A stretch of DNA of 64,000 nucleotides from Heloderma charlesbogerti (GCA_026122225.1 JANEZZ010001870.1:310001-374000); one strand, 5' to 3'. Shown: positions 23,165 through 34,289, counted from the first letter of the stretch. A program made the numbers and translations. Notes: generated by a model from the sequence alone, not told the origin.

Positions 23165-24030
23165 ATTACTACTAAATCATGCTTCCTTGAAACATTGGAT
23201 ATTTGCTTTTTAAAAGTTCCATCCTCGTCTTCTCCTTGATTGGGTGGCCGGTAGTAGACTCCAACCACCAGGTTCCTTTTATTCTTTGCTCCATTTATTT
23301 CAACCCAGATGCTCTCGATGGGGCTACCAAGCTCCTCCTCCTGTATTTCTGTGCAGAGATATGTATTTTTCACATACAGTGCAACCCCACCTCCCTTTCT
23401 GTTCCTCCTGTTCTTTTTGAAGTTATATCCTTAAATTGCTGTATCCAGTCATGAGAGTCATCCCACCAAGTCTCAGTTATACCTATCAAGTCATAATTTC
23501 CCTCTAAGAAATAAGGGAAGAGTTCAAGTTCGTTCTGTTTGTTTCCCATACTCTGGGCATTAGTATATAGACATCGAAGACCACGTGCCTCATAAGACTG
23601 GCTTTCTTCCTGTATGTGTCTGAAGACTATTATTGGGCGCTATTAGAGCTATTCTCTCCATTGCGGTGCATGAGCCTTCGTCCCTTGTTACCGCCAACTT
23701 TACATCTCCCTTCCCCATAGGATTGTTTAAAGCCCTCCTGATGAAGTTCTTCATGCTGTGGCTTCCTGCAGCCCACTTACCTCTTTGCCTCTGTCTCCTT
23801 TGTCTCTTCTACCTCCTGGTGAGCTCACTGCCACTCAGAAGGAAAAAGGACAGCCCGCTGGGCTTCCTGCAGTCCACTTACCTCTTAGTAATGCACAAAG
23901 GGGGCTTCATGTGTGTAATGCACAAAGCCCTCCTTCTTGGCCCACCACCAAAATCATTAAGGACCTCTACCTGATGGAATTCCCTCCCAAGAGAGATGTG
24001 GCAGGCTCCATCTGTGGCTGTTTTTAAAGA
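23165..24030 (-). mobile_element. CR1 LINE, endonuclease and 5' region (split copy, right)
   Basis: This continues the CR1 broken at 19984. The minus-strand protein contains NTYLCTEIQEEELGSPIES, GAKNKRNLVVGVYYRPP and NQGEDEDGTFKKQI. The upstream 5' region runs to about 24030 and resembles the 5' end of the CR1 at 60.35-60.86 kb. Confidence 0.85.
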
Positions 24031-24216
24031 GCCTCCCCTCATTTTATTAAACTTACCTAAACAAAAGTTCAAAGGGGGGAAACATAAATACAAATATCGA
24101 CTTTAATGCATTATAAGTATTAGATAACAATATAATCTGAATTAACAAACTACAAATCCAGTATCTAATATATTGGCATATAATCCAGTGCATAAATGAA
24201 AATTAAGAAAAACCAT

Positions 24217-24218
<2 letters not shown>

Positions 24219-24247
<29 letters not shown>
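24219..24247. repeat. CT microsatellite
   Basis: A short (TC)n tract with one interruption, directly before a SINE. Confidence 0.85.
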
Positions 24248-24251
24248 GATT

Positions 24252-24495
24252 AGAGAGCCAGCATGGTGTAGTGGCTAGAGTGCTGGACTGGGAGTCGGGA
24301 GATCCGGGTTCTAGTCCTGACTCGGCCATGGAAGCTCACTGGGTGACTTTGGGCCAGTCACATACTCTCAGCCCAACCTACCTCACAGGGTTGTTGTTGT
24401 GAGGATAAAATGGAGGAGGAGGATTATGTATGCCACCTTGAGTTCCTTGGAGGAAAAAAGGCGGGATATAAATGTAATAAATGAATGAAATGAAT
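24252..24495 (+). mobile_element. tRNA-derived SINE
   Basis: The head has pol III A-box-like (GTGTAGTGGCTAGAGTG) and B-box-like (GGGTTCTAGTCC) motifs. A body with TGGGTGACTTTGGGCCAGTC and CTACCTCACAGGGTTGTTG follows. The tail has GGCGGGATATAAATGTAATA and an A/T-rich simple repeat. It has a typical squamate SINE layout. The tail motif recurs inverted near 49.1 kb. Confidence 0.85.
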
Positions 24496-25607
24496 GATTA
24501 CAAATGGAACAACTCAATGAAATCAGACCAAATTTCTTGAAAGTCCTCTTCCTTGTTACTCTCTTCGCAGCCATCCGTGGTTTTCTCCCAGAAAATGTGG
24601 ATTTTCAAGAAGGCATTTTGTTGTGTTTTTTGTTTGATGCGGGTTTCCCTGCGGTTGCAAGCCATCTGTCCCTGCTCCAAACCGACTTCACATTATGCAG
24701 CAGGTGTGTTATAGGCGTGTAGTACTTGTGTCACACTGTGATGCCCCTTTACTCCCCCTGTCCCTTCACAGCTGTGCAGTTACAGAGGCACAGAGAAGCG
24801 TTTTCATTTATTTAATCACACTTTCGCACATTTTTGCAGCTTATCTTTGCAATGGTTGCTTTTGGACTCAGAGCCCAAAGTCTTGGGGGAGGACCAACTT
24901 TGCTCCGGTCACCATTTTGGAGTGATGGGTAGGCACGTACTGCTCACACTTGTCAATGCGAACCATCGCGAGAGTCTCAGGCTGGGGAACTGACAAACAG
25001 ATGGTGTGGAAATGAAGGAGCAAAGAACACCCTCTTTTTACGTAACGAGGGACGGAAAGACACAACAGAAACCCTAAAATACAAAACAGCCACTGAAGTG
25101 TTGCATCCTCATGCTCACGGGCCTGCACAGCTGCGCCTTAAAGTGTAATGGCAAAAAAAGGGCACGGCGCAGTCTGTTAGGGACGTCCGCAGTAAATCCT
25201 GAGTGTATCCCAGCAGAAGCTAATTCGAAGCTGAAATGCTATGCAGTTGTGACGGAGTGAAGGGTGAAAGCAGTGCCATATAGACAGATGGGGCCCAGAG
25301 GGTGGTGGTGGTGTGGTCAGGTTCTGAATTGGTATAGAAATTGGCATAAATCCACTCCTCTCCATCCTGCTCACAGCCTTTTTTGGTTGATACGCCAGTA
25401 GACTTGCACTAGCAATGCTGATAAATCAGTGTAGATTTGTGCCATCGCATCTGTGTAGCTGCACATGTCAAGTTTTGCCAGCATAGTGAAACTTCTGGCA
25501 TATCCTACAGTTGGTGTAACTTGAATATAGGATCATATAGTCTTTAAAGAGCCAGAGGACTTTGCTGTGTTTTTGTAATTAAAATGTTCATATTCCAGCT
25601 TGACAGT
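24496..25607. other. intergenic stretch with nothing recognised
   Basis: Short frames on both strands (for example 24504-24722 and 25128-24868) show no known motif, and no repeat family is recognised. Confidence 0.45.
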
Positions 25608-25965
25608 AAGGATCATAGCAGTACAGAGTTGGAAAGGACCTCAGAGATCATCTAGTCTAATCCCCTGCTCAACGCACACTCTGCACTGCAGAGTGCAGCT
25701 ACAGTATCCCTGACAGATCCAGCATCTGCTTAAATACTTCCAATGAAGGAGAACCCACCACCTCTCAAGACAGTCTGTTCCACTGGCGAACAGCTGTCAT
25801 GGATTGGCAGTTTCTCCTCACCTGTTAAGGTGAAATCTGCTTCCCTTCAGCTTGGTTCTAGTCCTGCCCTCTGGAGCAACAGAGAACTAGTTTGCTCCAT
25901 CTTCTGCATGGCAGCCTTTCAGATATTTGAAGACCGCTATCATGTCTCCCCTTAATCTTCCCTTA
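25608..25965 (-). mobile_element. CR1-type LINE 3' end
   Basis: A minus-strand CR1-like 3' end (plus-strand GAGTTGGAAAGGACCTCAGA, AATCCCCTGCTCAACGCA), from a diverged subfamily. It is 5'-truncated. Confidence 0.75.
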
Positions 25966-26776
25966 TTTTATTTAGTGCTTGATGGGACTGGGTAAAACAA
26001 GGATCCATGAAATCAAAAAGGGATCCTCATTATTTCATATGATTTTTAAAGGGGAGACCCACAAAACCACCATCATATGACAGAGTACATCTATTTCCAT
26101 GGACTGGACCAGAAAAATAACAGATTTTTTGTGGACGCAGCCACAGCGCAAAAACAGGGATCCTTTTGATTTCATATGATTTTTAGAGAACAAATCCCCC
26201 AAACAACCATCATATCACAGGGCACACCTGCCTCCATGGACTAAACCAGAAAAATCATGGATCTGCTACTTGTGGGCGCAGCCACGGAACAAAAACAGGG
26301 ATCCGAGTCAGGGATCCTCATCATTTTTACAGGGAAAGGCCCCCCAAACACCTTCATATCGCAGAACACATCCATGCCCAGGGAATGAGGGACAAATAAC
26401 ATAGATATGGGGCTTCATAGCACCATGATGTTATAAAACTACGGATAAGACACACAATTCAATACGGATCCTCTGAATTTTTATCTTGGGATCCCCCCTC
26501 CTCCCATCAAAGCACAGAATTCATCTTTGTCCAAGTATGTGCACTAAGAATCCCAGATCTGCTGCTTCACCTCAAATAGTGTGAACTATTTATACAAGGC
26601 ATGAATCCTGATGTATCATCTGGATTTTATATGTAGTGCATTCAAAATCATAGCTGAATCACAAAGCAAATCCGTATCAGTGGCATGGATCCTATATTTC
26701 TCAGATCCAGGATAGCAAGAAAAGAAAAAGGATTCAAGATGCAGTTCCTTATGGGTCCTCTGGATTTTTATATAGT

Positions 26777-27301
26777 TGTATGCCCTGGCCGTGGGCCGCT
26801 AAGGTTTAGAGGTGCCAAGACAGTGATAAGTGAAATCCAGGTTTGCTTACAAGGAGACTTTACTGAGTACTTACAGCACACAGGTGTACCCAATGGTTGG
26901 ATCAGACAGCTTCTCTGAACCCAGAGCCAAGGGGTAAAATGAGTCTTATACCATACATGTTAGCAGTGAGGCAGCATGACAGAAGCAAGCATTAATTAGC
27001 GTTCATCTGCAACTTTCCCAGCATAGACTAACAGTGCTTGGTGAGGAGGAAAGCAATCAGAACTTTCCCAGCATAGATACCTGTAGCTTAGCACAAACAG
27101 AGCTCCACTTCCCAGGCGCATCCTAGGCCCTGATAAGATACCAGAGCTAGTTAGCGTGGTAACTAGCGGCGATATCGACCTTTGACTCATCTGACCAGCC
27201 AAGAGGCCCACTAGCAAGAGAACTGCACTAATAAAGCATTATGGATCTCTAGGCCCCTCTAAAACTACTGGTGACTTGGTTACAGGCCTGGGACCATTAC
27301 A
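26777..27301 (+). mobile_element. solo LTR in foldback arm
   Basis: A 525-bp element beginning TG and ending CA (TGTATGCCCTGG ... GGACCATTACA). It is flanked by the exact 5-bp duplication ATAGT (26772-26776 and 27302-27306). A polyadenylation signal AATAAAG lies near 27230. No internal retroviral genes remain. It interrupts one repeat unit of the left arm, so it is younger than the array. Confidence 0.82.
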
Positions 27302-27369
27302 ATAGTGTCCTCACAAATGCATCATCACATCACAGATCACATCCATGGTCACAGAGCAAAGTATTAAAA

Positions 27370-27980
27370 GTCTCCTAATGACCCCACTCAGCAGTTTCAA
27401 TGTGGCCCTTAAGTAGCATGTTGGACAAGATGGAACCTTGTTGGACCCCAAAGCATGCCATGGAGTTTAGCACACACACCCTAGCACCACCTTCTGTAAA
27501 TGGCCATCCAAATATGAATGGAACTATTGCAAAGCTGTACCACCACATGCAACTCAGACAGCCTGACCTAAAGGATGCCATGGCTGATGGCATCACAACT
27601 CACGGCGAGATCCAGGAGAATCAACTGGGTTGCACCCCCCTTGTATCTCTCTCAGCAAAGCTCAGGGTGACCACCACTGAAACCAGGACTAAACCCTGAC
27701 TGAAGGTGGATCTAGAAAATCAATGTCATCCATAAGTGATGGGATTTGATCTGCCATCACCCTCTCAAGCACCTCGCCCAGGAAAGGGATGTTAGCTAAT
27801 GTCCTATAATTATTCAGATCTGCTGGATCCAAGGATGTTTATTTCAGAACTGGTCTCACCACTCTGATCAGTGGGGAAGAACTGATAACCTTCCAAAACG
27901 AGCCAGTCACCCTCTCCCTTCTGGATGTCACAAGCCATGAAGGGCAAGGGTGCTTGGGCTAGCTTAAACAAGCACCCTGT
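27370..27980 (-). mobile_element. old L2/CR1-like LINE fragment
   Basis: The plus-strand complement text resembles the RT region of the L2-like family read on the minus strand (TAAGTAGCATGTTGGACAAG, CCTCGCCCAGGAAAGGGATG). It is very decayed, with no usable frame. Confidence 0.55.
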
Positions 27981-28064
27981 CCTCACCCTTGGGGGAAGAT
28001 GAGCTCTGTGATATGATGGTGGTTTGGGGGATTTGATCTGTAAAAACCATATGAAACCAAGAGG

Positions 28065-31000
28065 ATCCAGCCAGCAGCTGCACCAGGCGGATCCTGAGCC
28101 TGCTTCTGCCCCCGCCAAACAGGTACTTAAGGTGGGGCTGCCAGGGGTGGCGCCTCGGTGTGCACCTCGGCGTCGCACCAAGTGCGACGCTAAGTGCGCA
28201 CTTAGCGTCACACTTGGAGTCGCAAGGAACAGCACCTGAAGACCCACCCACCTGCCTCTCCACAGAGACACCAGCAGCCACAGATACTAGCAGCAAATAG
28301 CAGCAGCAGAGGGCAGCAGCTTTAAAGGCCAGGGAGAAAGGGGCAAACGTGGATTTTATCTGCTCCTTCTTAGCTGCTGTTCTCTTTTATCTTTTTACAC
28401 TGTTGTATATTTTATATCCTAACATTTTAATATGTGCCTGGGAGGACTAGTGAGCAACTCAGGGGGTCGGGGAGGTGCCACTATAACTGTGGTCACGGGC
28501 AGGGGGAGGTATGGCATTGGGGGATTAACAGGCAAGCTGAGAAGAGGGGCTAGGCACCTTACAGCTGTCCCCTCTTCTGGTTCTTCCTCCAACCTGATGG
28601 TTCCTGGCAGCCTTACCAGTTTGCCCTCGGGCCTGGCGGTGCTGCTGCTGCTGAATGCCAGGTTGGCCCAAAATAAAATCTCCCTCATCCATGATTTGAT
28701 TGTGGATGAGGGGGCTGACCTGGTATGTATTACTGAGACTTGGGTGGGGGAACTGGGAGGGGTCACTCTCTCCCCGCTGTGCCCTCCTGGGTACTCGGTG
28801 CAGCACCAACACCGACTTGAGGGTTGGTGGAGGGGGTTTGCCGTGGTCTATAGGAATTCAATCTCCCTCTCCAGGCTTCCTGCTCATTCGAGTGCAGATC
28901 TTGAGTGTTTGTACCTTGTGCTGGGTACCCGGGACAGATTAGGGATTCTGTTGGTGTACCGCCCACCCCGCTGCCCGTCAGACTCCCTGCCTGAGCTGAC
29001 GGAGGTGGTCTCGGACTTGGTGTTGAGGACCCCTAGGATGATGGTCCTGGGGGATCTCAACTTCTATGCCGAGGCCGCTGTATCCGGGGCGGCTCAGGAC
29101 TTCACGGCCACCATGACAACCATGGGGCTGTCCCAACATGTCATCGGCCCAACGCATATAAAAGGACACATGCTTGATCTGGTTTTCTCGACTGGGCAGG
29201 AGGATGGTGAGCTGAAAGTGGAAGAATTAACATCTGTCCCTTTGTCATGGTCAGATCACTTCCTGCTGAGGTTTAGACTCCTGGCAGCCTTCCCCCTCTG
29301 CAAGGGTGGGGGACGTATTAAAATGGTCCGCCCCCGGAGATTAATGGATTCCGATGGATTCCAGAGGGCTCTGGGGGATTTTCCTGCTGGTATGGCTGGT
29401 GCTCCTGTCGAAGCCCAGGTCGCTCTGTGGAATGCAGAGATGACTCCGGCGGTTGACACGATCACGCCCAAGCGCCCTCTCCCGCTGAGCAGAGCCCGGC
29501 CAGCTCCTTGGTATACACCTGAGCTGAGGGCAATGAAGCAAGAGGGGAGACAGCTAGAACGCAGGTGGAGGAAAACTCGTGCTGAGTCTGACCGAACACA
29601 GGTAAGAGCCCACTATCAAGCCTACTCTGTGGCAGTGAGGGTGGCAAAGAGATGGTTCTTTTCCACCAGCATTGCATCTTCTCAGTGTCGTCCAGCGGAG
29701 ATTTTCCGAGTGGTTTGCGGCCTGTTACATTCTGGGCCTGGGCGAGAGACGGAGGAACCCTTGGTGGCATGCTGTGATGAGTTTGCACGGCACTTTGAAG
29801 ATAAAGTCGCTCAGATTCGTCATGAATTGGACACCACGATTAATGCAGTTCCATTGGTAGAGGCATTCAGAGCACCGTCTGGTCCAGTTTTATTGGATGG
29901 GTTTCAGTTACTGAGGCCTGAGGATGCGGACAAGGTGCTTGGCCAAGTCCGATCGACCATTTGTGTGCTTGACCCTTGCCCTTCATGGCTTATTAAATCA
30001 AACAAGGAGGGGATGTCTGGCTGGGTCCAGGAGGTTGTAAATTCCTCGAGAGAGGGAGTGGTGCCTGCCGCTTTAAAAGAGGCGGTAATTAGACCACTGC
30101 TGAAAAAGCCTAAACTGGACCCAGAGGATGTTAACAATTATAGGCCAGTGGCCAACATCCCCTTCCTGGGCAAGGTGCTTGAGCGGGTGGTTGTAGGACA
30201 GCTCCAGGCACTGTTGAATGAAACGGATTATCTAGATCCATTTCAATTGGGCTTCAGGCCTGGTTTCAGAACGGAAACTGCCTTGGTCGCCCTGTGGGAT
30301 GACCTCTGCCGTGAGAGGGATGGGGGAGTGCGACCCTGTTGTTTCTTCTGGACCTCTCAGCGGCTTTCGATACCATCGACCATGGTATCCTTCTGGATAG
30401 GTTGTCTGGGTTGGGAGTTGGAGGCACTGCACTACAGTGGTTCCGCTCCTACTTGGATGGCCGATTCCAGAAGGTGGTGCTGGGGGATTATTGCTCTGTG
30501 CCATGGCAATTGTGCCATGGGGTTCCACAGGGCTCTATTTTATCCCCCATGCTGTTTAACATCTACATGAACCCGCTGGGGGAGGTTATCTGGAGGTGTG
30601 GGCTGAGGTGCCATCAGTATGCGGATGACACCCAGCTCTACCTCTCTTTCTCATCAAAACCAGGTGAAGCAGTGGCTGTTCTGAATCAGTGCCTGGGCAC
30701 GGTAATGGACTGGATGAGGGCCAATAAACTGAAACTCAATCCAGACAAGACAGAGGTACTGTTAGTGGGTGGTTCATCTGCCCGGCTAGGTGATATTCAA
30801 CCTGTTCTGGAGGGGGTTGCACTCCCCCTAAAGGATCACGTTCATAGTTTGGGGATGCGCTTGGATCCAGAACTGTCACTTGAGGCACAGGTGAACTCAG
30901 TGGCACGGAGCACTTTTATCAGCTTAGGCTGGTATATCAACTACGCCCTTATCTGGACGGAGATAGCCTAGCTACAGTTATCCATGCTCTGATAACTTCT

Positions 31001-31672
31001 CGTCTGGATTACTGCAATGCGTTATATGTGGGGCTGCCTTTGAAAACGGTCCGGAAATTTCAGCTGGTCCAAAATAGGGCAGCAAGATTGTTAACAGGGA
31101 CTGGCCAGCGAGCTCATATTACGCCAGTACTTTTCCAGCTGCGCTGGCTGCCAGTCCATTTCTGGGCCCGATTCAAAGTGCTGGTATTAACATTTAAAGC
31201 CCTTAATGGCTTGGGGCCAGGTTATCTGAAGGATTGCCTCCTCCCAGATGTGCCTGCCCGGACCTTAAGATCATCGTCAGCAGCCCTTCTCCGTGAGCCC
31301 CTGCCAAAGGAAGTGAGGCGGGTGGCTACTCGGAGGAGGGCTTTTTCTGCTGTGGCACCCCGGCTCTGGAATGAGCTCCCTGGTGAGGTTCGCCTGGCAC
31401 CTACACTGTATTTCTTTCAGCGCCAGGTGAAGACCTTTTTATTTTCCCAGGCATTTTAGCATTCTAAACTTGTAGCTTTGCTGTTTTAAATCTGTATTTT
31501 AAACTCCTGCACTGCTGCTAGGTTTTATTGTGGTTGTATTGTTATATTGTGGCTTTAATGTTCTATAAATTTTAAATTGTTTTATTGTGTGCTGTTTGGT
31601 TTTAATTTTTGTCAACTGCCCAGAGAGCTTTGGCTATTGGGTGGTACAGAAATAAATAAATAAATATATCTG
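28065..31672 (+). mobile_element. L2-like LINE, nearly full length
   Basis: About 3.6 kb. A GC-rich 5' region (28065-28431, with a perfect 24-bp palindrome) is followed by an ORF from ATG 28432 (712 codons to 30570), then frames 30339-30971 and 31028-31459 after frameshifts. APE endonuclease motifs: VCITETWVGE, LLVYRPPR, MVLGDLNFY, SWSDHFLL. RT motifs: LLKKPKLDP, DLSAAFDTIDHGILLDRL, GVPQGSILSPMLFN, HQYADDTQLYLS. The C-terminus LDYCNALYVGLPLKTV ends near 31459. The tail is AAATAAATAAATAAAT. CCAA(GA)GGATCC at both junctions suggests a target duplication inside a foldback repeat unit. This is the reference copy for the other fragments here. Confidence 0.92.
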
Positions 31673-32349
31673 CCAAGGATCCGTTTTTGTGCCGTGGCTG
31701 CGCCCACGAGTGCAAGATCCATGATATTTCTGGTTCAGTCAGTGGAGGCAAACGTGCTCTGTGATACAATGGCGTTTTGGGGTATCTTTCTTGTTAAAAC
31801 AGTGGGGATCCCGGCCTCGGGTCCTTGTTTTTGCACCATGGCTGTGCCCACGAGTGGGGGATCCGTGATTTTTCTGTTCTAGTCCACGGAAGCAGATGTG
31901 CTTTGTGATATGATGGTGTTTCATGTTATCTTTCTTCTAAAAATCATGAGGATGCCTTCCAAGGATCCTCGCTTTTTTGCGGTGGCCTCGCCCAGGGGTG
32001 GCGATCTGTGATTTTTCTGTTTCAGTTCATGAAGCTGATGTGCTCTGCGACGTGATGGTGTGTCGGGGTAGCCTTCTTCTAAAAATGAGGATCCCTGCCT
32101 CGGAGCCCCGTTTTTGTGCCGCGGCTGCACCCCGAGTGGCGGATCTGTGATTTCCCTGGTTCAGTCCGTGGGGCCAGACGCGCGCTGAGGTGGCGGCGCT
32201 TTGGGCGGTCCCCCTTTTAAAAGTCATTTGAAACCATGAGGATCCCTTTTCGATTTCATGGATCCTTGTTTCACTTCCTTCCCTGCTCGACGATATTTAT
32301 ATACTGCGAAATGTAACAACCCCCCAATTACGTTATCTTCTCCCAAGAC

Positions 32350-33600
32350 GTTCCGTCCGGGGACTGCCTACCTCAGCAGCGCCACGGGCATCGAGCCCTG
32401 CGGGCCTGCTCTGGAGCACCGCGAGGCGCGGGGAGGAGGGTCTCTCCGCGGGCGGGCGGCCGTTTCCGCCCCCTTGGGCCGCGTAGGCCTCATTTTCTCC
32501 CCGAGGCGACGCGAGCAGGGCGCCGCCCCTCACGCCGCCCCTCCGCAGAGGGCCGGCGCGAGGAGCCGCAAGCGCGCGCCCATGGCTTCGGCGGCGGCGC
32601 CGCGTCAGGCGCGCAGCCCGGCGTGCCTGGGCGGGGCCTGCCGCGCGCGCGGGGCGGCGCTCGGCTCGGCGCTCTCCGCCCGGCGCGTGCGCGCGAGCCC
32701 GGGGCCCCCGCCGCGACGCCTCGCCCGCCCGCCCGCCGGGATGGAGCCCTCCGGGAGCCCGCTGGACGTGAGCTTCTCGGCGCCGACGCCCTGCCTGATC
32801 GTGGAGGACTCACAGCCGGAGCCAGGCCCGGCCGCGGGCGGCGGCGCCCCCCCGACCCTGCCCGGCCTGGAGGGCGCCGAGCGGGCGGGCGGCGGCGCGG
32901 CGGGGGCTGCGGGCGGCGGGCCGCGAGGCGCGGCGCCCCCCCGCGCGGCCGCCGCCGCGGACTCCGGCGCCGCCGCCCTCAGCCCGGCCTTGGGGACGCC
33001 GCCCGCCCGCCGGTGGGCGCCTTCCGCGCCGGCGCCCGCCCGCCCGCCGTGCCCCCGGGGGCTCCCCGGGGCGGCGGAGGGGGCGGCGGGCTCGCCTCGC
33101 CTCGCCGGGCTGGCCCCGCGCGGCGCGGCTTGCCCGTGCAGGGCGGCGGCCGGGCCCGGGGCGGGCGCCCCCGAAGCCTCGCCGCAGGCCGAAGGTAAGC
33201 GGCCCGGGCTTCTGCCGAGGCCCCGCCGTGCTTCGGCGCCGCCGGCGGGAAGCGTGCGCGGCCGGGGAGGCGGGTCGCCCCGAGGCCGATGCGCGGCCGC
33301 GCGGGAGACCGCGGGGCACAGCTGCTGCTGGCTCGAGGAGGGCGCTTCTCGGGGCGCTCGGCAGGGCGGGCGCGCCGCCGGCCCCGGTCTCGTGGCGTCT
33401 TGCGGTGGAGCTCTCGGCGCTGCGCGTCGGGGAGGCCCTGCGGCCGTTGTGCTGCGGGGGGGGGGGCTGCGAGGCTCCACCCCCCGCCTCGTGCCCTTCG
33501 CCGTTCGTGTGAAGCTGCGGGCCGGGCCGGGGCCGGGGCCTCCGCCGGCCGAGAGCCCCGCGGCCCGCCGCTCCTCGCCCTCTGAGGCAGGTGGGGCTGT
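32350..33600 (+). promoter_or_regulatory. CpG island / TP53BP1 promoter
   Basis: This CpG-rich block begins just after a repeat array ends at 32271, covers the TP53BP1 start codon and runs into intron 1. There is no evident TATA box, consistent with a housekeeping-type dispersed promoter. The last inverted-array unit of the foldback-like element lies within about 100 bp of the island edge, so repeat sequence forms part of the proximal upstream region. Confidence 0.7.
32741..33194 (+). CDS. TP53BP1: TP53BP1 coding exon 1
   Basis: 53BP1 is a chromatin-bound scaffold that promotes non-homologous end joining at DNA double-strand breaks. The ATG at 32741 (context GGGATGG) begins MEPSGSPLD, and residues 17-27 read PCLIVEDSQPE. 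This matches the conserved 53BP1 N-terminus (MDPTGSQLD...PCLIIEDSQPE). After residue 27 the frame is very rich in Ala, Gly and Pro, unlike the acidic mammalian sequence. It ends at a consensus donor (GTAAGC at 33195) after 151 codons plus one base (phase 1). The only other GT dinucleotides in this stretch are poor donors. The frame is also open upstream, with an in-frame ATG at 32581, so an N-terminal extension is possible; 32741 is preferred because homology starts there. The Ala/Gly-rich part could include retained intron sequence if a non-GT donor is used. Confidence 0.85.
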
Positions 33601-33689
33601 GCAGGTACTGAAGAGTTTCGGGCTCCAGGCGAGGGGCAGCACACCAGGCCGAATGCTGTCGAGCGAGGCCCGGTGGCTAGGCGGCTCCC

Positions 33690-33930
33690 ATGCCTGGGAA
33701 GTGGCTGTGCAGCTGTTCCAGATGGGGCGGCCTCTTTCCTCCTGGAAGAGGCGCGTGGCGTGGGGGTGCGCCTCGACCCAGCACTGCCCCCAGCTACGAC
33801 CATTCCTGGGTGGACTCCACCTGGCCGCAGTGGCCGTGGTACGGTCACCGCCAAGTGCTGGAGCTTACCTTGGAAGCCCTGCATGATTGGAGCCCAAATA
33901 TCTCTCCATACCAGCCAGCCCAGGACTTAG
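33690..33930 (+). mobile_element. possible L2-like fragment in TP53BP1 intron 1
   Basis: An open frame reads YGHRQVLELTLEALHDWSPN, reminiscent of FKVLVLTFEALHGLGPGY near the L2-like ORF end. It is short and uncertain; it could also be unrelated intron sequence. Confidence 0.3.
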
Positions 33931-33993
33931 GATTGTTAGCGGAAGCTCTCTTCCAAGTACCTTGGGTACAATACATGTCGCAAGGGAATGAAG

Positions 33994-34247
33994 AGACAGA
34001 GTCTCAGGGTGTTGAAAAAATAGTTTTATTCTTTGAAGTAGCCCAGTGGATATGAGTAGCACAATGAATCATATAATTGGCCCAGTCGCAGGATTCATCT
34101 TGGAGACCACCCTTTCAGAAATCTCTGCAGGCATTTTTTAGAACAACTGATCACTGAAGTAGGCCCCTTTATATGATACAGGGCCAACATGCGTTGGGCT
34201 AGTTCAAAGAGTAAAGCATATATATTTAACACCCTGAGACTTTGTCT
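33994..34247. mobile_element. MITE with 20-bp inverted ends
   Basis: The left end AGACAGAGTCTCAGGGTGTT and the complement of the right end AGACAAAGTCTCAGGGTGTT differ at one base. The interior is AT-rich and non-coding. No clear target duplication is seen. It lies in TP53BP1 intron 1. Confidence 0.6.
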
Positions 34248-34289
34248 GTTCGTTCTCTTGGGTTCTTTTGGATGTTCTCCTATTTTGGT

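Larger units (their letters stand above)
25995..32271. mobile_element. foldback-like element with inverted tandem-repeat arms
   Basis: The outer ends are the inverted 12-mer AAACAAGGATCC (25995-26006, complement at 32260-32271). Similarity extends inward (CATGAAATC.AAAAGGGATCC, TTTAAA.GGGG). The left arm (25995-26770, resuming 27307-27370) and right arm (27985-28064, resuming 31673-32271) consist of diverged tandem units of about 130-165 bp. Each unit has GGATCC, a (C/G)TGGCTGCGCCCACGAGT-type block and a TGATATGATGGTG-type block, inverted between arms. No transposase was found. Nested inside are a solo LTR, an L2-like fragment and a nearly full L2-like LINE. No target duplication is evident. 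It could be a Galileo/TU-like foldback DNA transposon, or an inverted satellite. Confidence 0.65.

Noticed and set aside
24252..24330. A functional tRNA gene
   Set aside because: A-box and B-box-like motifs belong to a SINE with a long non-tRNA body and tail; no cloverleaf is maintained.
28432..31459. A 712-codon open frame as a possible host gene
   Set aside because: Its endonuclease and reverse-transcriptase motifs identify it as an L2-like LINE ORF with frameshifts.
32605..33884. Minus-strand frames of 301-345 codons opposite TP53BP1 exon 1
   Set aside because: They are antisense shadows of a CpG-rich region with low-complexity Ala/Pro/Arg composition and no recognised domain.
32258..33886. 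A 542-codon continuous plus-strand frame
   Set aside because: It spans promoter repeat DNA, the real TP53BP1 exon and intron sequence past the GTAAGC donor; only 32741-33194 is supported.
33690..34055. Open frame with WVDSTWPQWPWYGH as a second TP53BP1 exon
   Set aside because: No homology to 53BP1 and no suitable splice sites; a weak L2-like resemblance is more likely.
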